A stretch of 63,980 bases of DNA from Candidatus Schekmanbacteria bacterium (GCA_016188575.1 JACPHN010000098.1:1-63980); one strand, 5' to 3'; counted from the stretch's first letter, positions 51,606-61,515 are shown. Numbers and translations are program-made. The notes: generated from the letters alone by a model not told the origin.

Positions 51606-52334
51606 ATGGAGCTATCACTTGTCGAAATCTGGGGAAGCATGAGCTTTCCCGTGCGAATGGTTGCTGCGGTAATGTCCGCCATGTCCATGTGGAGCCTGTG
51701 GGTGGCGATCGACAAGTTCATCCTTTTTACCCGAGCCAAGAATCAGTCGCTGCACTTCGTCGGCGCACTGAGCAGCGACGCACAGCGCCAGCACCCGGCC
51801 AAGGTGCTGGAGCTTACCCGCGATAAGGCCTATCGGCAGAGCCATCTCGCCAAGATCGCAAACGCTGGCATGCTGGAATTCCTGCGCGCCGCCGAGTCTC
51901 CAGCGCCGTCGCCTACCGCGCGCCCCGCGGCCGTGGCCAGCGGCCAACCGCGCCTGCTCGAGCGCACGCAACACGCCATGGAACGTGCCGCGGTAATCCT
52001 CTCCCAGGACTTCAAGAAGGGCTTCAATGCTCTCGCCACGGTCGGGTCCACGGCTCCGTTCGTCGGTCTGTTCGGCACCGTTATCGGTATCATCAACGCC
52101 TTCCAGGTCATCAAGACGGCCGGCGCCGGCGCCATCGGCCAGGTTTCCGGCGGCATCGCGGAAGCGCTCATCATGACCGCATTCGGACTACTCGTCGCCA
52201 TCCCGTCCGTGTGGATGTACAACTTCTTCACCGCACGCCTCGAGCGCATCCAGCACGAGATGGCCAACGTCACCGGAGATCTCCTCGACTACCTGGAAGA
52301 TTCCGCGGAGGCACGGGATGGCAAGCGCGCTTGA
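51606..52334 (+). CDS. exbB: MotA/TolQ/ExbB proton channel protein
   Basis: 242 residues, three membrane helices. The conserved C-terminal pore region reads LATVGSTAPFVGLFGTVIGI, INAFQVIKTAGAGAIGQVSG and GIAEALIMTAFGLLVAIPSV. ATG at 51606 has GGAGG 7 nt upstream; a TTG at 51600 is less likely. It forms the pentameric stator around ExbD-type dimers. Preceded by ~170 nt without a gene, downstream of tonB. Confidence 0.93.
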   Translation: MELSLVEIWGSMSFPVRMVAAVMSAMSMWSLWVAIDKFILFTRAKNQSLHFVGALSSDAQRQHPAKVLELTRDKAYRQSHLAKIANAGMLEFLRAAESPAPSPTARPAAVASGQPRLLERTQHAMERAAVILSQDFKKGFNALATVGSTAPFVGLFGTVIGIINAFQVIKTAGAGAIGQVSGGIAEALIMTAFGLLVAIPSVWMYNFFTARLERIQHEMANVTGDLLDYLEDSAEARDGKRA

Positions 52335-52764
52335 CCGAATGCGGCCGGATGCTCCGCCCGCGATGTCGGAGCCGAACGTCATTCCCCTCATTGACGTCAC
52401 GCTCGTCTTGCTGATCATCTTTATGGTCATCACGCCCATGCTTCAGACGGGCACGGCCGTGCAGCTACCGTCGACTGATCAGCCCGAAGACATCAAGCGC
52501 GAGGAACGGCAGATCATTATCCCCCTGCGTAATGACCTGAGCGTGTATATCGCCGAAGACGCCTACGCGAAAAACCTCTACGGTGAGATGGGGAAATTCG
52601 ACACCAAAATGCGAGAGCTGTTCGCGCGCAACCCCTCCCGGCAGATCCTCATCAAGGCGGACCGCCGCCTGAAGTTCGGCGATGTCCGTACCCTCATGAA
52701 ACATATTCAGCTTTCCGGGTTCACTGACGTCGGCCTCATTAGCGACAAGACCAGGCGCGGCTAG
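52318..52764 (+). CDS. exbD: ExbD/TolR biopolymer transport protein (first copy)
   Basis: 148 residues with one N-terminal helix carrying the proton-relay Asp in NVIPLIDVTLVLLIIFMVIT. The periplasmic domain ends ILIKADRRLKFGDVRTLMKH. The start lies 17 nt inside exbB. One of two ExbD-type genes. Confidence 0.92.
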   Translation: MASALDRMRPDAPPAMSEPNVIPLIDVTLVLLIIFMVITPMLQTGTAVQLPSTDQPEDIKREERQIIIPLRNDLSVYIAEDAYAKNLYGEMGKFDTKMRELFARNPSRQILIKADRRLKFGDVRTLMKHIQLSGFTDVGLISDKTRRG

Positions 52765-52784
52765 TCTGGACGGAGGAATACCGT

Positions 52785-53273
52785 ATGGGAATGGCGGTCG
52801 GCCGGCGCTCCGGTCCAATGGCGGATCCGAACGTGATCCCCTTCATCGATATCTGTCTTGTGCTTCTGATCATCTTCATGATCGTCGTCACCATCCTGAT
52901 GGCCCAGCTTGGCTACGAATCAAAACTGCCTCCACAAGCGCAGTCGGATTCCCCGCCTCCGCAAGGGCCGGTAGAGCAGATCGTAGTTCGCGTCGCAGAG
53001 CCCTGCCAAATGGGGCAATTCGGCACGTGCAAGGTGTTCATCAACCAGGAAGACGTGCCGATCATGCAGTTCCCCGAACGGATCAAACGCGTCTCCGAGG
53101 GCCGAGCTACGCAGACCATGTTTTTTACGGCGGAAGACTCCGTGAACTACGAAAACGCGATGAAAGTCCTGGACATGATGCGAAGTGCCGGCATCCGCAA
53201 TATCGGTGTGCTCGCTGATCCGGTACCCGTGCAAATGGGTGAAGGCACCGTGGACGCTCCCCCCGTCCCATGA
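52785..53273 (+). CDS. exbD: ExbD/TolR biopolymer transport protein (second copy)
   Basis: 162 residues with NVIPFIDICLVLLIIFMIVV, keeping the membrane Asp; the periplasmic part (VRVAEPCQMGQFGTCKVFIN) is diverged from the first copy. GGAGG lies 8 nt before the ATG. Two different TolR/ExbD subunits with one TolQ-like protein also occur in AglRQS-type motors of gliding bacteria. Confidence 0.9.
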   Translation: MGMAVGRRSGPMADPNVIPFIDICLVLLIIFMIVVTILMAQLGYESKLPPQAQSDSPPPQGPVEQIVVRVAEPCQMGQFGTCKVFINQEDVPIMQFPERIKRVSEGRATQTMFFTAEDSVNYENAMKVLDMMRSAGIRNIGVLADPVPVQMGEGTVDAPPVP

Positions 53274-53323
53274 CCGTGCTCGCATTGCCCTCATAAGCGA
53301 TTCATTTTGGCCAAGGAATAGCC

Positions 53324-54421
53324 ATGTCTCAAGCGATCACCCGCCGCGTTTTTATTATCTTCGCGTTCCTGTTTCTCGGCCTGATGGCCGCTTCTGCGCC
53401 CGCTTTCGCCGACTGGGAGCAGGGCATGAAGCTCTTTGAGTCCAAGGATTTCGCTGGCGCACAGTCGGAGTTCGAAGGCGTCATTGCCCAGAACCCCGAG
53501 CATCCAGCAGGGTACTACATGAGCGCTCTGTGCCTGATCCAGCTCAACAAAGTCGATGAGGCGATCGAGGCCCTGAAGAAGACCGTCCAGCTCGAGCCAA
53601 AGCACTACGACGCGAACTATAAGCTCGCGCTGTTCCAGATGAAAAAGGGCAGGACCGCCGAGGTGATCCAGGCCAGCACCGCGGCTCTCGAAAATACCAC
53701 GAAGGACGGGGAAAAAGGCCTGTGCCTGAAACTGCGCGGCGCGGCGTACCTGAAGAACAACAAGTCGGCTGAAGCGAAGGCAGATCTCGACCAGGCGATC
53801 CAGCTTCTCCCCAACGATCCCGGCCTCTCCTACCTCGCCGGAGTGGCATCCCTGAAGACCAAGGATTTCGCCGACGCCTTCGAAAAGCTCAGCAAGGCCT
53901 CGGCCGCCGAGCCGACGAACAAGGAGTACACGCGCCACCTTATGGAGGCGGCAAGCCTGTCCGGGAACTACGAAAAAACGCGCGAGATCGGTGAGGGCCT
54001 CGGCGATCAGCGGAGCAGCGAGGCAACGGAGCTCCTTGGCGCGGCGTACCTGGCGCTCAAGGACTTCCCCAAAGCCGCCACGACGTTTGAGTCTCTTCCC
54101 GACAGCAACAAAGACAAGCTGTACAACCTCGCCCAATCTCACATGGGCGCCAAGAATTGGGCCAAGGCCGAGGCGACGCTCAAGGCGTGGCAGGAGAAAT
54201 CCCCGAACGAGCTGAAGACCTTCGAGCTGCTCGGACTTGTGTATGAGAACCTGCACAAGCCGAAAGACGCGCTCGCTCAATACCAGAAGGGAAAGGAGCT
54301 AGCGGGCGGGGACAAGTTCGACAAGATGATCGATCGCGCACAGCTTGCCATCAAGCATGCCGAGGCAGCGGCGGCTCCCCCGCCTCCCGCCGAGGAAGAG
54401 GCGCCCCCGGCCGAGCAATAG
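53324..54421 (+). CDS. Periplasmic TPR protein of the TonB/ExbBD operon
   Basis: 365 residues. Signal peptide with cleavage near APAFA-DW (about residue 29). About eight TPR units follow (GMKLFESKDFAGAQSEFEGV, LCLIQLNKVDEAIEALKKTV, AYLALKDFPKAATTFESLPD). It ends in a Pro/Glu-rich tail. Last gene of the operon; with the TPR lipoprotein it brackets the motor genes and probably scaffolds the complex in the periplasm. Confidence 0.87.
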   Translation: MSQAITRRVFIIFAFLFLGLMAASAPAFADWEQGMKLFESKDFAGAQSEFEGVIAQNPEHPAGYYMSALCLIQLNKVDEAIEALKKTVQLEPKHYDANYKLALFQMKKGRTAEVIQASTAALENTTKDGEKGLCLKLRGAAYLKNNKSAEAKADLDQAIQLLPNDPGLSYLAGVASLKTKDFADAFEKLSKASAAEPTNKEYTRHLMEAASLSGNYEKTREIGEGLGDQRSSEATELLGAAYLALKDFPKAATTFESLPDSNKDKLYNLAQSHMGAKNWAKAEATLKAWQEKSPNELKTFELLGLVYENLHKPKDALAQYQKGKELAGGDKFDKMIDRAQLAIKHAEAAAAPPPPAEEEAPPAEQ

Positions 54422-54516
54422 GCGGCCGCCTGCCGACAGCGGTGCGCCCGGAACGCGCCACTGCGGCGGGGAAGTGCCGGATTTCCGCTCCGGCCCGCGT
54501 CAGATTGACTGCGTGC

Positions 54517-55926
54517 CTATCGCCAGGGGCGCTCGTCCGTCAAACGAAAGCCGCAGTTGGGCGCCGGGCAGTGGCCTTTTTCCCAGTGTGATATGCAGTT
54601 GTGATCGACCAACCCATCGACTCCCGTCGCCAGGAGACCGGCGTACGTGCGAACCCAGTAGCGAGCTCGGGAATTTGCGTCGTACTTGCTCCAGTCCTCT
54701 TCCCAGCCGTGGCCCCGCTCGTACCGGGAACGCACCAGCCCAGCCACGTGCGCCGGATGCCAACCGCGGCCAAGCAGGCAGCGCACGATCGTCTGCAGGT
54801 TGGTCGGCTGGAGTAGCGCCGGGTTCGGATTTCTCAGGGGAAGAGCCACGCACGGCGGCAGTTGGTCCAGGTCGGTGCGATCATAGGTGTTCGGCCAGTC
54901 GGGCCAGGGGTCCTGCGGGGTCGCGTCGAGCTCGCGGTCGAAGCGCGCGAGCTCCGACTGCTCGTAGGCATCAATCAACCGCGCCACACCTTGCTGGCCG
55001 TCTGGAATGGCGCAGCATTGTACCGCTGCGTACTCCGCCGCAGCGGCAAAGTCCCGGCGCATCTTCAGCGCCGCCCACAAGCCGATCTCCCCCGAGTTGG
55101 TCGCGCGCGGCAACGTGATCTGAATTGGCGTACCTTCCGAAACCGCCTTGCCTACCTTGTAACTTTGCACCTTGTGCTTCTGGTGCGTTGAGAACGGCAA
55201 GCGAATATCTCGCATGAACAGCGGATCGCCGTACATGGTGGTGTCGATTGAAATGGCCTCCCGGCCGTGCTCTCTCGGTCCCACCGCAACGTCGGAGACC
55301 TGCAGCGGCAGCGACACGTGCGCGGCCGTCCGGCGGATGATCTCCTGAGTGAAAAAGCCCAGGAGCCGCCCCATGGCCTCGAATCCGGCCGCCGCTGTCA
55401 TGGTGACCCGTTCGCGGCGCCGGGTTCCCGGAGCGAGGTGGGCGTACTTTCCGAGCAGCGTATCCGGTACGCTGGCCAGACGCTCCAGGTGATGGTGAGC
55501 CCATGACTGAAAGGGAACGCGGGTCACAAAGTGGTAACCCTGTCCGGTCATGATGGACATGTGGTCGATGCCATAGTCCGAAAGCAGCGAACGCACTTGG
55601 TGATAAAGCGGTTCCAGGGCGACGAACACGTCATGGGAGCACAGGTACACGCGCTCGGGGTGATCGCGGTTGTAGTATTCGATATCGAGGATGAACAAGG
55701 TGCTCTGCCGATCCCAGACAGAGCGGAAAACGTCGAGCCGGTTGTCCAGAATATCGCCGAGCTCCTCGACCGAAGCGGATTCGAACGGCCGGTCGTTGCC
55801 CTGGCGGAGCAGCTCGCGCCCATATCCCACCAGGTAATGACTGGTCGGTTCCCCGTGGACATCGGCGATGTATTCCCAGAGTCTGCGGCGAACCGCGGGT
55901 TGCGCGTAGTATTCGTAATGATCCAT
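54517..55926 (-). CDS. Archaeo-eukaryotic primase (AEP)-like protein
   Basis: 469 residues. The three AEP catalytic motifs can be read in order: motif I LFILDIEYYN (Asp81, Glu83), motif II IMTGQGYHFVTRVP (Thr127-His132), and motif III ISIDTTMYGDPLFMRDIRLP with FSTHQKHK (Asp228; the RLP-S-H-K run matches RVPGSxxxK of replication-type AEPs). The C-terminal part (about 370-460) resembles PriCT helices (IVRCLLGRGWHPAHVAGLVR) and ends with a CxxH/CxxxxC cluster, CISHWEKGHCPAPNC, probably zinc binding. Family assignment by motif only. It follows the endonuclease IV-like gene by 9 nt. A nucleotidyltransferase acting on DNA or RNA is inferred. Confidence 0.7.
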   Translation of the reverse strand: MDHYEYYAQPAVRRRLWEYIADVHGEPTSHYLVGYGRELLRQGNDRPFESASVEELGDILDNRLDVFRSVWDRQSTLFILDIEYYNRDHPERVYLCSHDVFVALEPLYHQVRSLLSDYGIDHMSIMTGQGYHFVTRVPFQSWAHHHLERLASVPDTLLGKYAHLAPGTRRRERVTMTAAAGFEAMGRLLGFFTQEIIRRTAAHVSLPLQVSDVAVGPREHGREAISIDTTMYGDPLFMRDIRLPFSTHQKHKVQSYKVGKAVSEGTPIQITLPRATNSGEIGLWAALKMRRDFAAAAEYAAVQCCAIPDGQQGVARLIDAYEQSELARFDRELDATPQDPWPDWPNTYDRTDLDQLPPCVALPLRNPNPALLQPTNLQTIVRCLLGRGWHPAHVAGLVRSRYERGHGWEEDWSKYDANSRARYWVRTYAGLLATGVDGLVDHNCISHWEKGHCPAPNCGFRLTDERPWR

Positions 55927-55935
55927 GGTGTGAGG

Positions 55936-56931
55936 TCAGCGAAAAGAGGCGTCGCCGACAGCGGAGCGGAAGCCATTGCGGAATGAAATGACGCGGGCGA
56001 GCGATTCCTGGAGTGCCGGCAACCCGCCCTCATACACCTCCAAGATGAGCGCTGGTGGTCTGGGGCAGAGCTGATTGCCAAAAACGCGGCAGAGCACGGG
56101 GCGCAGATCCAACATGGCGTGCACGCCCTCGCCAGGCTCCCCAGCCAAATAGGGAGGTCCCCCGTTTCCCGTCCAGCGAATCGGGTCATGGGTGCGGTGC
56201 AGGCCGCAGCCGGCGAGGTGGACAAGCTCGCAGTACGGATTGAGCACCGCCAGCGCCGCGTCCAGGTAGGCGCCAAACGTCGGAGAGTCGTCGGGCGGAG
56301 GCAGTGCCGTCGCGCGGTGATCCCCGTTCTCCGGAAGATGCAGAACCCGTCGGCTATGCCAGAGATGCGGCACGTCGAGACACGCGCCGATCGGCATCTG
56401 GCGGTGGAGTTGGCGGACGAGGTAGGCGAGCTCTCGGGGTGTCGCACATGGCTGAGCGTATTCAAGGTTTTCGAGAAGGATTCGCGGCGCTCTGCTGTCG
56501 GCGATCTCTGCGTGCCAGCGGCGCGCCAGCTCGGCGAAGCTCTCGGCAAAGCGCTCCGCTCGATCGGCGCGCTCTCCCGGGCTCACCCAGCCGTGGGCGC
56601 CGGGGTGAAGCACGAAAGCCCGAGCGCCGAGCTCGCGAGCCCAGCGATAGGCGTACCAGGCATGATCCAGGGCATGCCGGCGGTGGTCCGCTCGGAGTGA
56701 GCTGAGGTCCCATTTCGAGCTAGGTGCGTGCACGTCGAGCCACCGCAGGTTTGGGAGCTCGCGGTGAATGGTGTCCGCCAAGGTCCGCGGAGACCATGCC
56801 AGCAGGGCGTCTGAGCGATCGACGAGCTCGGGCTGCAGCTCGAGCGCCTCGAGATCGGGGAACAATCCTCCCCAGGCCGCGGGCGAACGGGCCCAGTCGA
56901 GAACGTCACAGCAGGCTACGCCGACATACAC
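55936..56931 (-). CDS. Endonuclease IV / xylose isomerase-like TIM barrel protein
   Basis: 331 residues from a GTG with GAGGA 6 nt upstream. The metal-ligand pattern of AP endonuclease 2 / endonuclease IV proteins is visible: LDVHAP (His68), FVLHPGAHG (His109), ILLENLE (Glu154), CLDVPHLW (Asp186, His189), ELVHLAG (His238), HRTHD (His248) and LILEVYEGG (Glu298); the spacing is close to that of Nfo. The fold is shared with sugar isomerases, so the substrate is not certain. Coupling to a primase-like gene favours a nucleic-acid role. Confidence 0.72.
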   Translation of the reverse strand: MYVGVACCDVLDWARSPAAWGGLFPDLEALELQPELVDRSDALLAWSPRTLADTIHRELPNLRWLDVHAPSSKWDLSSLRADHRRHALDHAWYAYRWARELGARAFVLHPGAHGWVSPGERADRAERFAESFAELARRWHAEIADSRAPRILLENLEYAQPCATPRELAYLVRQLHRQMPIGACLDVPHLWHSRRVLHLPENGDHRATALPPPDDSPTFGAYLDAALAVLNPYCELVHLAGCGLHRTHDPIRWTGNGGPPYLAGEPGEGVHAMLDLRPVLCRVFGNQLCPRPPALILEVYEGGLPALQESLARVISFRNGFRSAVGDASFR

Positions 56932-57039
56932 GACGATTCCTCACACATCGGACGGGAAGCAGGACCAAGACGAGCGATTGGGACATTGTACACCTTCGGC
57001 CGGCAGGAAAGCAAAGACGGGGACCGACGGGAACGGCCA

Positions 57040-60000
57040 TCACGGTTCCGCCTGCTCGGCGCCAATCAGTCGCAGCGAAGCGAAGAGGCGGCGCTGAGGC
57101 TCGCTATAATCGTCGATCATCTTGCCGCGAAAGAGCCTGGCCGTCGCGCCGGCGGCGAACGCGGCCTGGGCGCGCTGCAGCTTGTCCAGTCCGGGACCGA
57201 GCGTCGCGTCGGTCGTGGCACCGAGCTCTCTGGCCAGCCTTTGGGCCTGATCCAGGAGTGGTGCCGCGGACACCTCTCGGGCCAGAGCGATGTGGCCGGC
57301 GTTGACAATGGAGAACAGGAGCGACCGCCTGGCATCGAGCTCCCGGAAGATCGCCGTGGCTTGCGCGTTGAGCTCCGCCGCGGCAGCCAGATCGCCGCTG
57401 GTCTCGCGATGCCATTCGGAGAGGGTGACGAGCACGTCTCCTTCGTCCTGCCGGTTGCCAAGTGCACGCTGAATTGCGAGTGCTTGCTCCGACAGCGCAC
57501 GCGCCTGCTCCGGATGGCCCTGCTCATACATCAACTGCGCGAAGTTACTTACGAGCAGCCCTTCGCCCTTGCGATCTCCGACCTCGCGGGCGATGCTAAT
57601 GGCCTGTTCGAGGAGGCGCCGCGCCGGGGCGACCCGCCCTTGCGTCCAGTGGAGAATGGCGAGGTTACCGATCGTGCTGCCTTCCGTGCGCCGGTCTCCT
57701 ACCTCGCGGTGAATCGCCAAGGCCTGCTCATACAGAGCGCGGGCCTCGCGAGCGCACCCCCGCTCCATCTGCAAGGCGGCGAGATTGCTCAACGTCACGC
57801 CTGCAAATGATCGATCGCCTACCTGGACGTGAATCGCAAGCGCTTCTTCGAGAAGGGCGCGCGCTCTCTCACTGTCGCCTTGCTCGTAGCACGCGCCAGC
57901 CAGGCTCACCAGGGTGATGCCCTCGTGTCGTCGATCACCGGCCTCACGGGTGGCCACGAGCGCCGCCTCGAAGAACGAGCGCGCATCATCGATCAAGCCT
58001 TGATCGTGGTAGAGCTTGCCGATGTGGCGCAGGGTTCGCCCCTCGCCACGTCGGTCGCGGCGCTCGCGCTGGATGTCGAGCGCCTGCGCAAAGAGCTCCT
58101 GTGCCTCGCTGCCGCGTCCGGTATCGCCGAGAACCAAGCCGAGGCCACGTAGGCTCTCCGCCTCGCTCTCGCGGTTGCCAATGGCCATTGACTCCGCGAG
58201 CGCCGCCCGGTGCTCGATTTCCGCCTCCCTCATCCGCCCCGTGGCGCGGAGGATTTCCTCGCCTAGCTCGTTTCGCGCCGCGATTCCGGGCGGGCTTGGG
58301 AGAGACGAAAGTCGCGCGTAGGCGCGGTAGAGCCGCTCCGCTTCCTCGTTGGCGTAGCATGACTTGGCGGTCCTCGCCCCTGCGAGATAGCAAGAGGCGG
58401 CGCGCGTGACCTCGCCTGCCTGCTCCCAGTGCCTGCCAAGCTCACCCTGCCGAGACCCGGGAACGGCGCCGGAAGCAAGCAATGTAGCCACCGAGCGGTG
58501 GAGCTCGCGTCGCTGCTCGGCGCCGAGCGAGGCGTAGATCACCTCTTGCAGCTTGTGATGACAGAATTGGAGGTCACCCTGGTCGCCGTCGCCGAGCATC
58601 TGCCTGGCCGACAGCTCGGCCAGGCCCGCCATGAAGACATCGGGGGATTGCCGAGCGACGCTCTCCAGCAGGGCGACTGGCACCTCGCGCCCAATCACCG
58701 ATGCCACCTCCAGCAGCGTCCGGGTTTCGGGGCAGAGGCGGTTCAACCTCTGAAGAACAAGATCCCGGATGGCCCGCGGCAGCGCCAGCGCCTCGTAATC
58801 TTCAGCGCGCGCGGCCTCCTCACCAGCCGCGCCCACCCGCCAGTCGCCCTCCTCGCCTTGCCAGATCAGTCCATCCTCGACCGCGGCCCGCACATACTCA
58901 CCGACAAAGAACGGATTTCCCTCGGACTGCCGCGCCAGGAAGCCGCCGAAGACCGCTGGTGCCGGGCGCAAGGCGAGCATGTCGGCGATCATGGCGCTCA
59001 CCGAGTCCGCCGCCAGCCGGCCCAAAAGGATGCGCTCAACCGCGCCGCTTGCAGCCAGCTCCGCCAACACAGGATGAGCAACCTCTTCGGTTCTGTAGGT
59101 GCCCACCACCAGGCACGGCACCGTCGCGAGGGATTGGTGCATAGCGGCGTCCCCCAAAAAAGAGAGGGTCAGCTCGTCGGCCCACTGGAGGTCATCGAGC
59201 AACAGCAGCAGCGGCCGGTCCTGGGCGAGCGCGCCCAGCGTTTGCAAGAGGTAGCGAAAGAGGCGCTGCCTGGCTTTTTCGGGGGGCAGCGGCGCGGCGT
59301 CGGGGTATCTGTCTTGGCCCGGAAGGTCGGCCAGGTTTGGAAAATAGTCGGCGAGAACCTTCCCGCGCTTCGCGAGCAGTCGATCCGCCTCGGCTCGCCC
59401 GCGCTCCCGGCAACGGTCCGTGAGCCACTCGAAGACTCCGGACAGCGGGCACAATGCATTCGCATGGCCAGCGCGACAGTTGCCAGTGAGCTCCAGGACG
59501 CCCATTCTCCTGACCCGCTCGGCGAGCTCGAGCACCAGCCGCGTCTTGCCGACGCCGCTTTCGCCGCCGACGAGCACAATCCCACCGTTGCCCCGCTGGA
59601 GCTCCTCGATGGCCTGAAGCAGTTGGCGAAGCTCGCCGGCTCGTCCTGCGAAGCGCGGGCGATACAGGCACGGCTGGGGCGGCGGCGCGTCGCTCCAGCA
59701 ATCACCGCCGCCGAATCCCACCCGCGCCAGGGCGCAGGCGACCGCCTGAACGTGGCCAACGCGGGCGGCCGGCTCCTTGGCGAGAAGCTGCAAAATGAGC
59801 TCCGCGAGCTCGTCCGGCAAATGTGGAGCAAGCACCTGTGGTGATTGCGGTGAGTGGTGCAGGTGCTGGTCGAGGATCTCCACCAGGCTGCCCGCGAACG
59901 GTGGCCGCCCCGTCACGATCTCGTACAGCATGCAGCCCAGCGCATACAGGTCGGCGCGGGCATCGATGCGGCTGCCGCGAATCTGTTCCGGAGCGATGTA

Positions 60001-60624
60001 CCACGGCGTCCCCGCCGCGTCGACCACCGACAGTTGCTCGCGCGCCGCATAGCCGCCGCCGTACGCGAGCCCAAAGTCGATGAGCACGGGGAAGTCGGTC
60101 GCGGTAACCAGAACGTTTTCAGGCTTGAGATCGCAGTGCGCCAGACCTTCGCCGTGCAAGTAGGCCAGCGGCGCACAGAGGCGTTGAAGGATCGACAGAG
60201 CCGCGGAGGCTTCAGCCTGAGCGCCGGCGGATGGCACCGCGGTACTTGCCCCTGCGTCGTGCGCCACAGGGCGCATGTAGCGGCGCAGCGAGGTCCCCTC
60301 GACGACATTCATGGCATACCATGGCATGCCGTCGCGGACGCCGTCGCTCAGCACGCGGACGATGCCTGGATGACGGAGCCGCGCGAGTGCGCGGATCTCG
60401 CGGCGAATCGTGAGCAACAGCGCCTGTTTGGGCACCTTCACCATTTTCAGGGCCACCGCCTCGCCTGTCTCCTGGTGCACGGCGCGGTAGATGACGCCCA
60501 TGCTTCCCTGACCGATGGACTCTCCAAGGCGGTAGGGCCCCACTGTTGTTCGAGCTGCCGCGCAGCTCGCGCAAAGCGCCGTTTCCTCGGGTATTTCGGC
60601 GCGGCAGGAAGGGCACGAGGGCAT
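57040..60624 (-). CDS. Ser/Thr protein kinase fused to AAA-type ATPase and TPRs
   Basis: 1194 residues. An N-terminal zinc ribbon (Cys4, 7, 18, 21) precedes the kinase domain: glycine loop [10 protein letters not shown], Lys60, catalytic [12 protein letters not shown] (Asp165), DFG at 183, and [19 protein letters not shown]/MalT-like ATPase follows with P-loop [19 protein letters not shown] and [18 protein letters not shown], then C-terminal TPRs ([20 protein letters not shown] and ten or more similar units of ~40 residues). The layout equals the PknK-type regulatory kinases of Myxococcota and related phyla. The HRD motif is HCD. Likely sensor; its effector is not in the window. Confidence 0.92.
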   Translation of the reverse strand: MPSCPSCRAEIPEETALCASCAAARTTVGPYRLGESIGQGSMGVIYRAVHQETGEAVALKMVKVPKQALLLTIRREIRALARLRHPGIVRVLSDGVRDGMPWYAMNVVEGTSLRRYMRPVAHDAGASTAVPSAGAQAEASAALSILQRLCAPLAYLHGEGLAHCDLKPENVLVTATDFPVLIDFGLAYGGGYAAREQLSVVDAAGTPWYIAPEQIRGSRIDARADLYALGCMLYEIVTGRPPFAGSLVEILDQHLHHSPQSPQVLAPHLPDELAELILQLLAKEPAARVGHVQAVACALARVGFGGGDCWSDAPPPQPCLYRPRFAGRAGELRQLLQAIEELQRGNGGIVLVGGESGVGKTRLVLELAERVRRMGVLELTGNCRAGHANALCPLSGVFEWLTDRCRERGRAEADRLLAKRGKVLADYFPNLADLPGQDRYPDAAPLPPEKARQRLFRYLLQTLGALAQDRPLLLLLDDLQWADELTLSFLGDAAMHQSLATVPCLVVGTYRTEEVAHPVLAELAASGAVERILLGRLAADSVSAMIADMLALRPAPAVFGGFLARQSEGNPFFVGEYVRAAVEDGLIWQGEEGDWRVGAAGEEAARAEDYEALALPRAIRDLVLQRLNRLCPETRTLLEVASVIGREVPVALLESVARQSPDVFMAGLAELSARQMLGDGDQGDLQFCHHKLQEVIYASLGAEQRRELHRSVATLLASGAVPGSRQGELGRHWEQAGEVTRAASCYLAGARTAKSCYANEEAERLYRAYARLSSLPSPPGIAARNELGEEILRATGRMREAEIEHRAALAESMAIGNRESEAESLRGLGLVLGDTGRGSEAQELFAQALDIQRERRDRRGEGRTLRHIGKLYHDQGLIDDARSFFEAALVATREAGDRRHEGITLVSLAGACYEQGDSERARALLEEALAIHVQVGDRSFAGVTLSNLAALQMERGCAREARALYEQALAIHREVGDRRTEGSTIGNLAILHWTQGRVAPARRLLEQAISIAREVGDRKGEGLLVSNFAQLMYEQGHPEQARALSEQALAIQRALGNRQDEGDVLVTLSEWHRETSGDLAAAAELNAQATAIFRELDARRSLLFSIVNAGHIALAREVSAAPLLDQAQRLARELGATTDATLGPGLDKLQRAQAAFAAGATARLFRGKMIDDYSEPQRRLFASLRLIGAEQAEP

Positions 60625-60664
60625 GGCGGTGATCCTGAAACGTGGGCAGTGGGCGAATGCCTGT

Positions 60665-60693
60665 ACTATAGGTCATCCGAGCTCCCATGTAAG
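60665..60693 (-). promoter_or_regulatory. Candidate promoter of the kinase gene
   Basis: Minus strand CTTACA (60693-60688), 17 nt, TATAGT (60670-60665). About 41 nt before the start codon. It lies right next to repeat copy D. Confidence 0.55.
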
Positions 60694-60702
60694 CCGTCCT
60701 GT

Positions 60703-60814
60703 ATCCACCGCCCGTTCGGCAGTATGCTGTGCGGGAAGCTCATCACGAAGTCCCTCCACCTCACTTCCCGCCGGGGGCGGGGGGAGGGAGGGATGAATGG
60801 AGGGGGCAGTGGAT
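60703..60814 (+). repeat. MITE-like intergenic repeat, copy D
   Basis: Left end ATCCACCGCCCGTT, core GGGAAGCTCATCACGAAG and CCACCTCACTTCCC, G-rich GGGGGGAGGGAGGG, then right end CAGTGGAT. It lies between the divergent kinase and acetyltransferase genes. Confidence 0.72.
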
Positions 60815-60906
60815 TTCTGGGGCGCAACTCCGATATCGCATCATGAACGAAGCCGACCCCGGCTGGGCCTCGGCGGCTGATCGTGGTCGTTCGCCGGCGC
60901 AAGACC

Positions 60907-61515
60907 ATGAGCGTCCGATACTCGATCGCCCCGGCCCAGGAGCAGCACCTTCACGCTCTGGCGGGAATCGAGCGCGCGGCTGCTCAGCTTCTTCGGGCTT
61001 TCGCCCCGTCGTCCGTACTCGCGGAGACCACGGACGACGAATCGTTCCGCCGAGCCGTGGCGAACGGAAACCTCTGGGTCGCTCTCGACCACGAAACCCC
61101 TGTTGGGTTCGCCCTTGTCGAGATGCTATCCGAGAGCTCGCCCCACCTTTCAGAAATCGATGTTCATCCTGCGTACGGAAGACGCGGTCTAGGGACCGCC
61201 CTGGTTCGGGCGGTTTGCGAGTGGGCTGCCGACTCCGGATATCCCGAGGTAACGTTGACGACCTTTCGGGCCGTCCCATGGAACATGCCATTCTATTCGC
61301 GCCTCGGCTTCGAGGAGATGCCAACCGATACGGTTTCGCCGCAGGTCAACGCGGTCGTTCGGGACGAAACGGCGCGCGGTCTCGATCCGAGGACTCGTGT
61401 CGTCATGAGCTATCGAACCCACGCGCCGTCTAATGGGAAGGGAGGTGGACGACCCGATGGCGCCAAGAATACCTACACGGATCCAGTCCGGGATGCGGCC
61501 ACCGGCGTACCTTGA
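60907..61515 (+). CDS. GNAT family N-acetyltransferase
   Basis: 202 residues from the ATG at 60907. The acetyl-CoA site is HLSEIDVHPAYGRRGLGTAL (Q/R-x-x-G-x-G/A type), with VALDHETPVGFALVEMLSES before it and FYSRLGFEEMPTD after it. Substrate not known. The C-terminal ~25 residues beyond MSYRTHA are low complexity. Confidence 0.9.
   Translation: MSVRYSIAPAQEQHLHALAGIERAAAQLLRAFAPSSVLAETTDDESFRRAVANGNLWVALDHETPVGFALVEMLSESSPHLSEIDVHPAYGRRGLGTALVRAVCEWAADSGYPEVTLTTFRAVPWNMPFYSRLGFEEMPTDTVSPQVNAVVRDETARGLDPRTRVVMSYRTHAPSNGKGGGRPDGAKNTYTDPVRDAATGVP

Noticed and set aside
54422-54432. GGCGGCCGCC palindrome after the TPR gene as a terminator
   Set aside because: Short, without T-tract; such palindromes are common by chance in GC-rich DNA.
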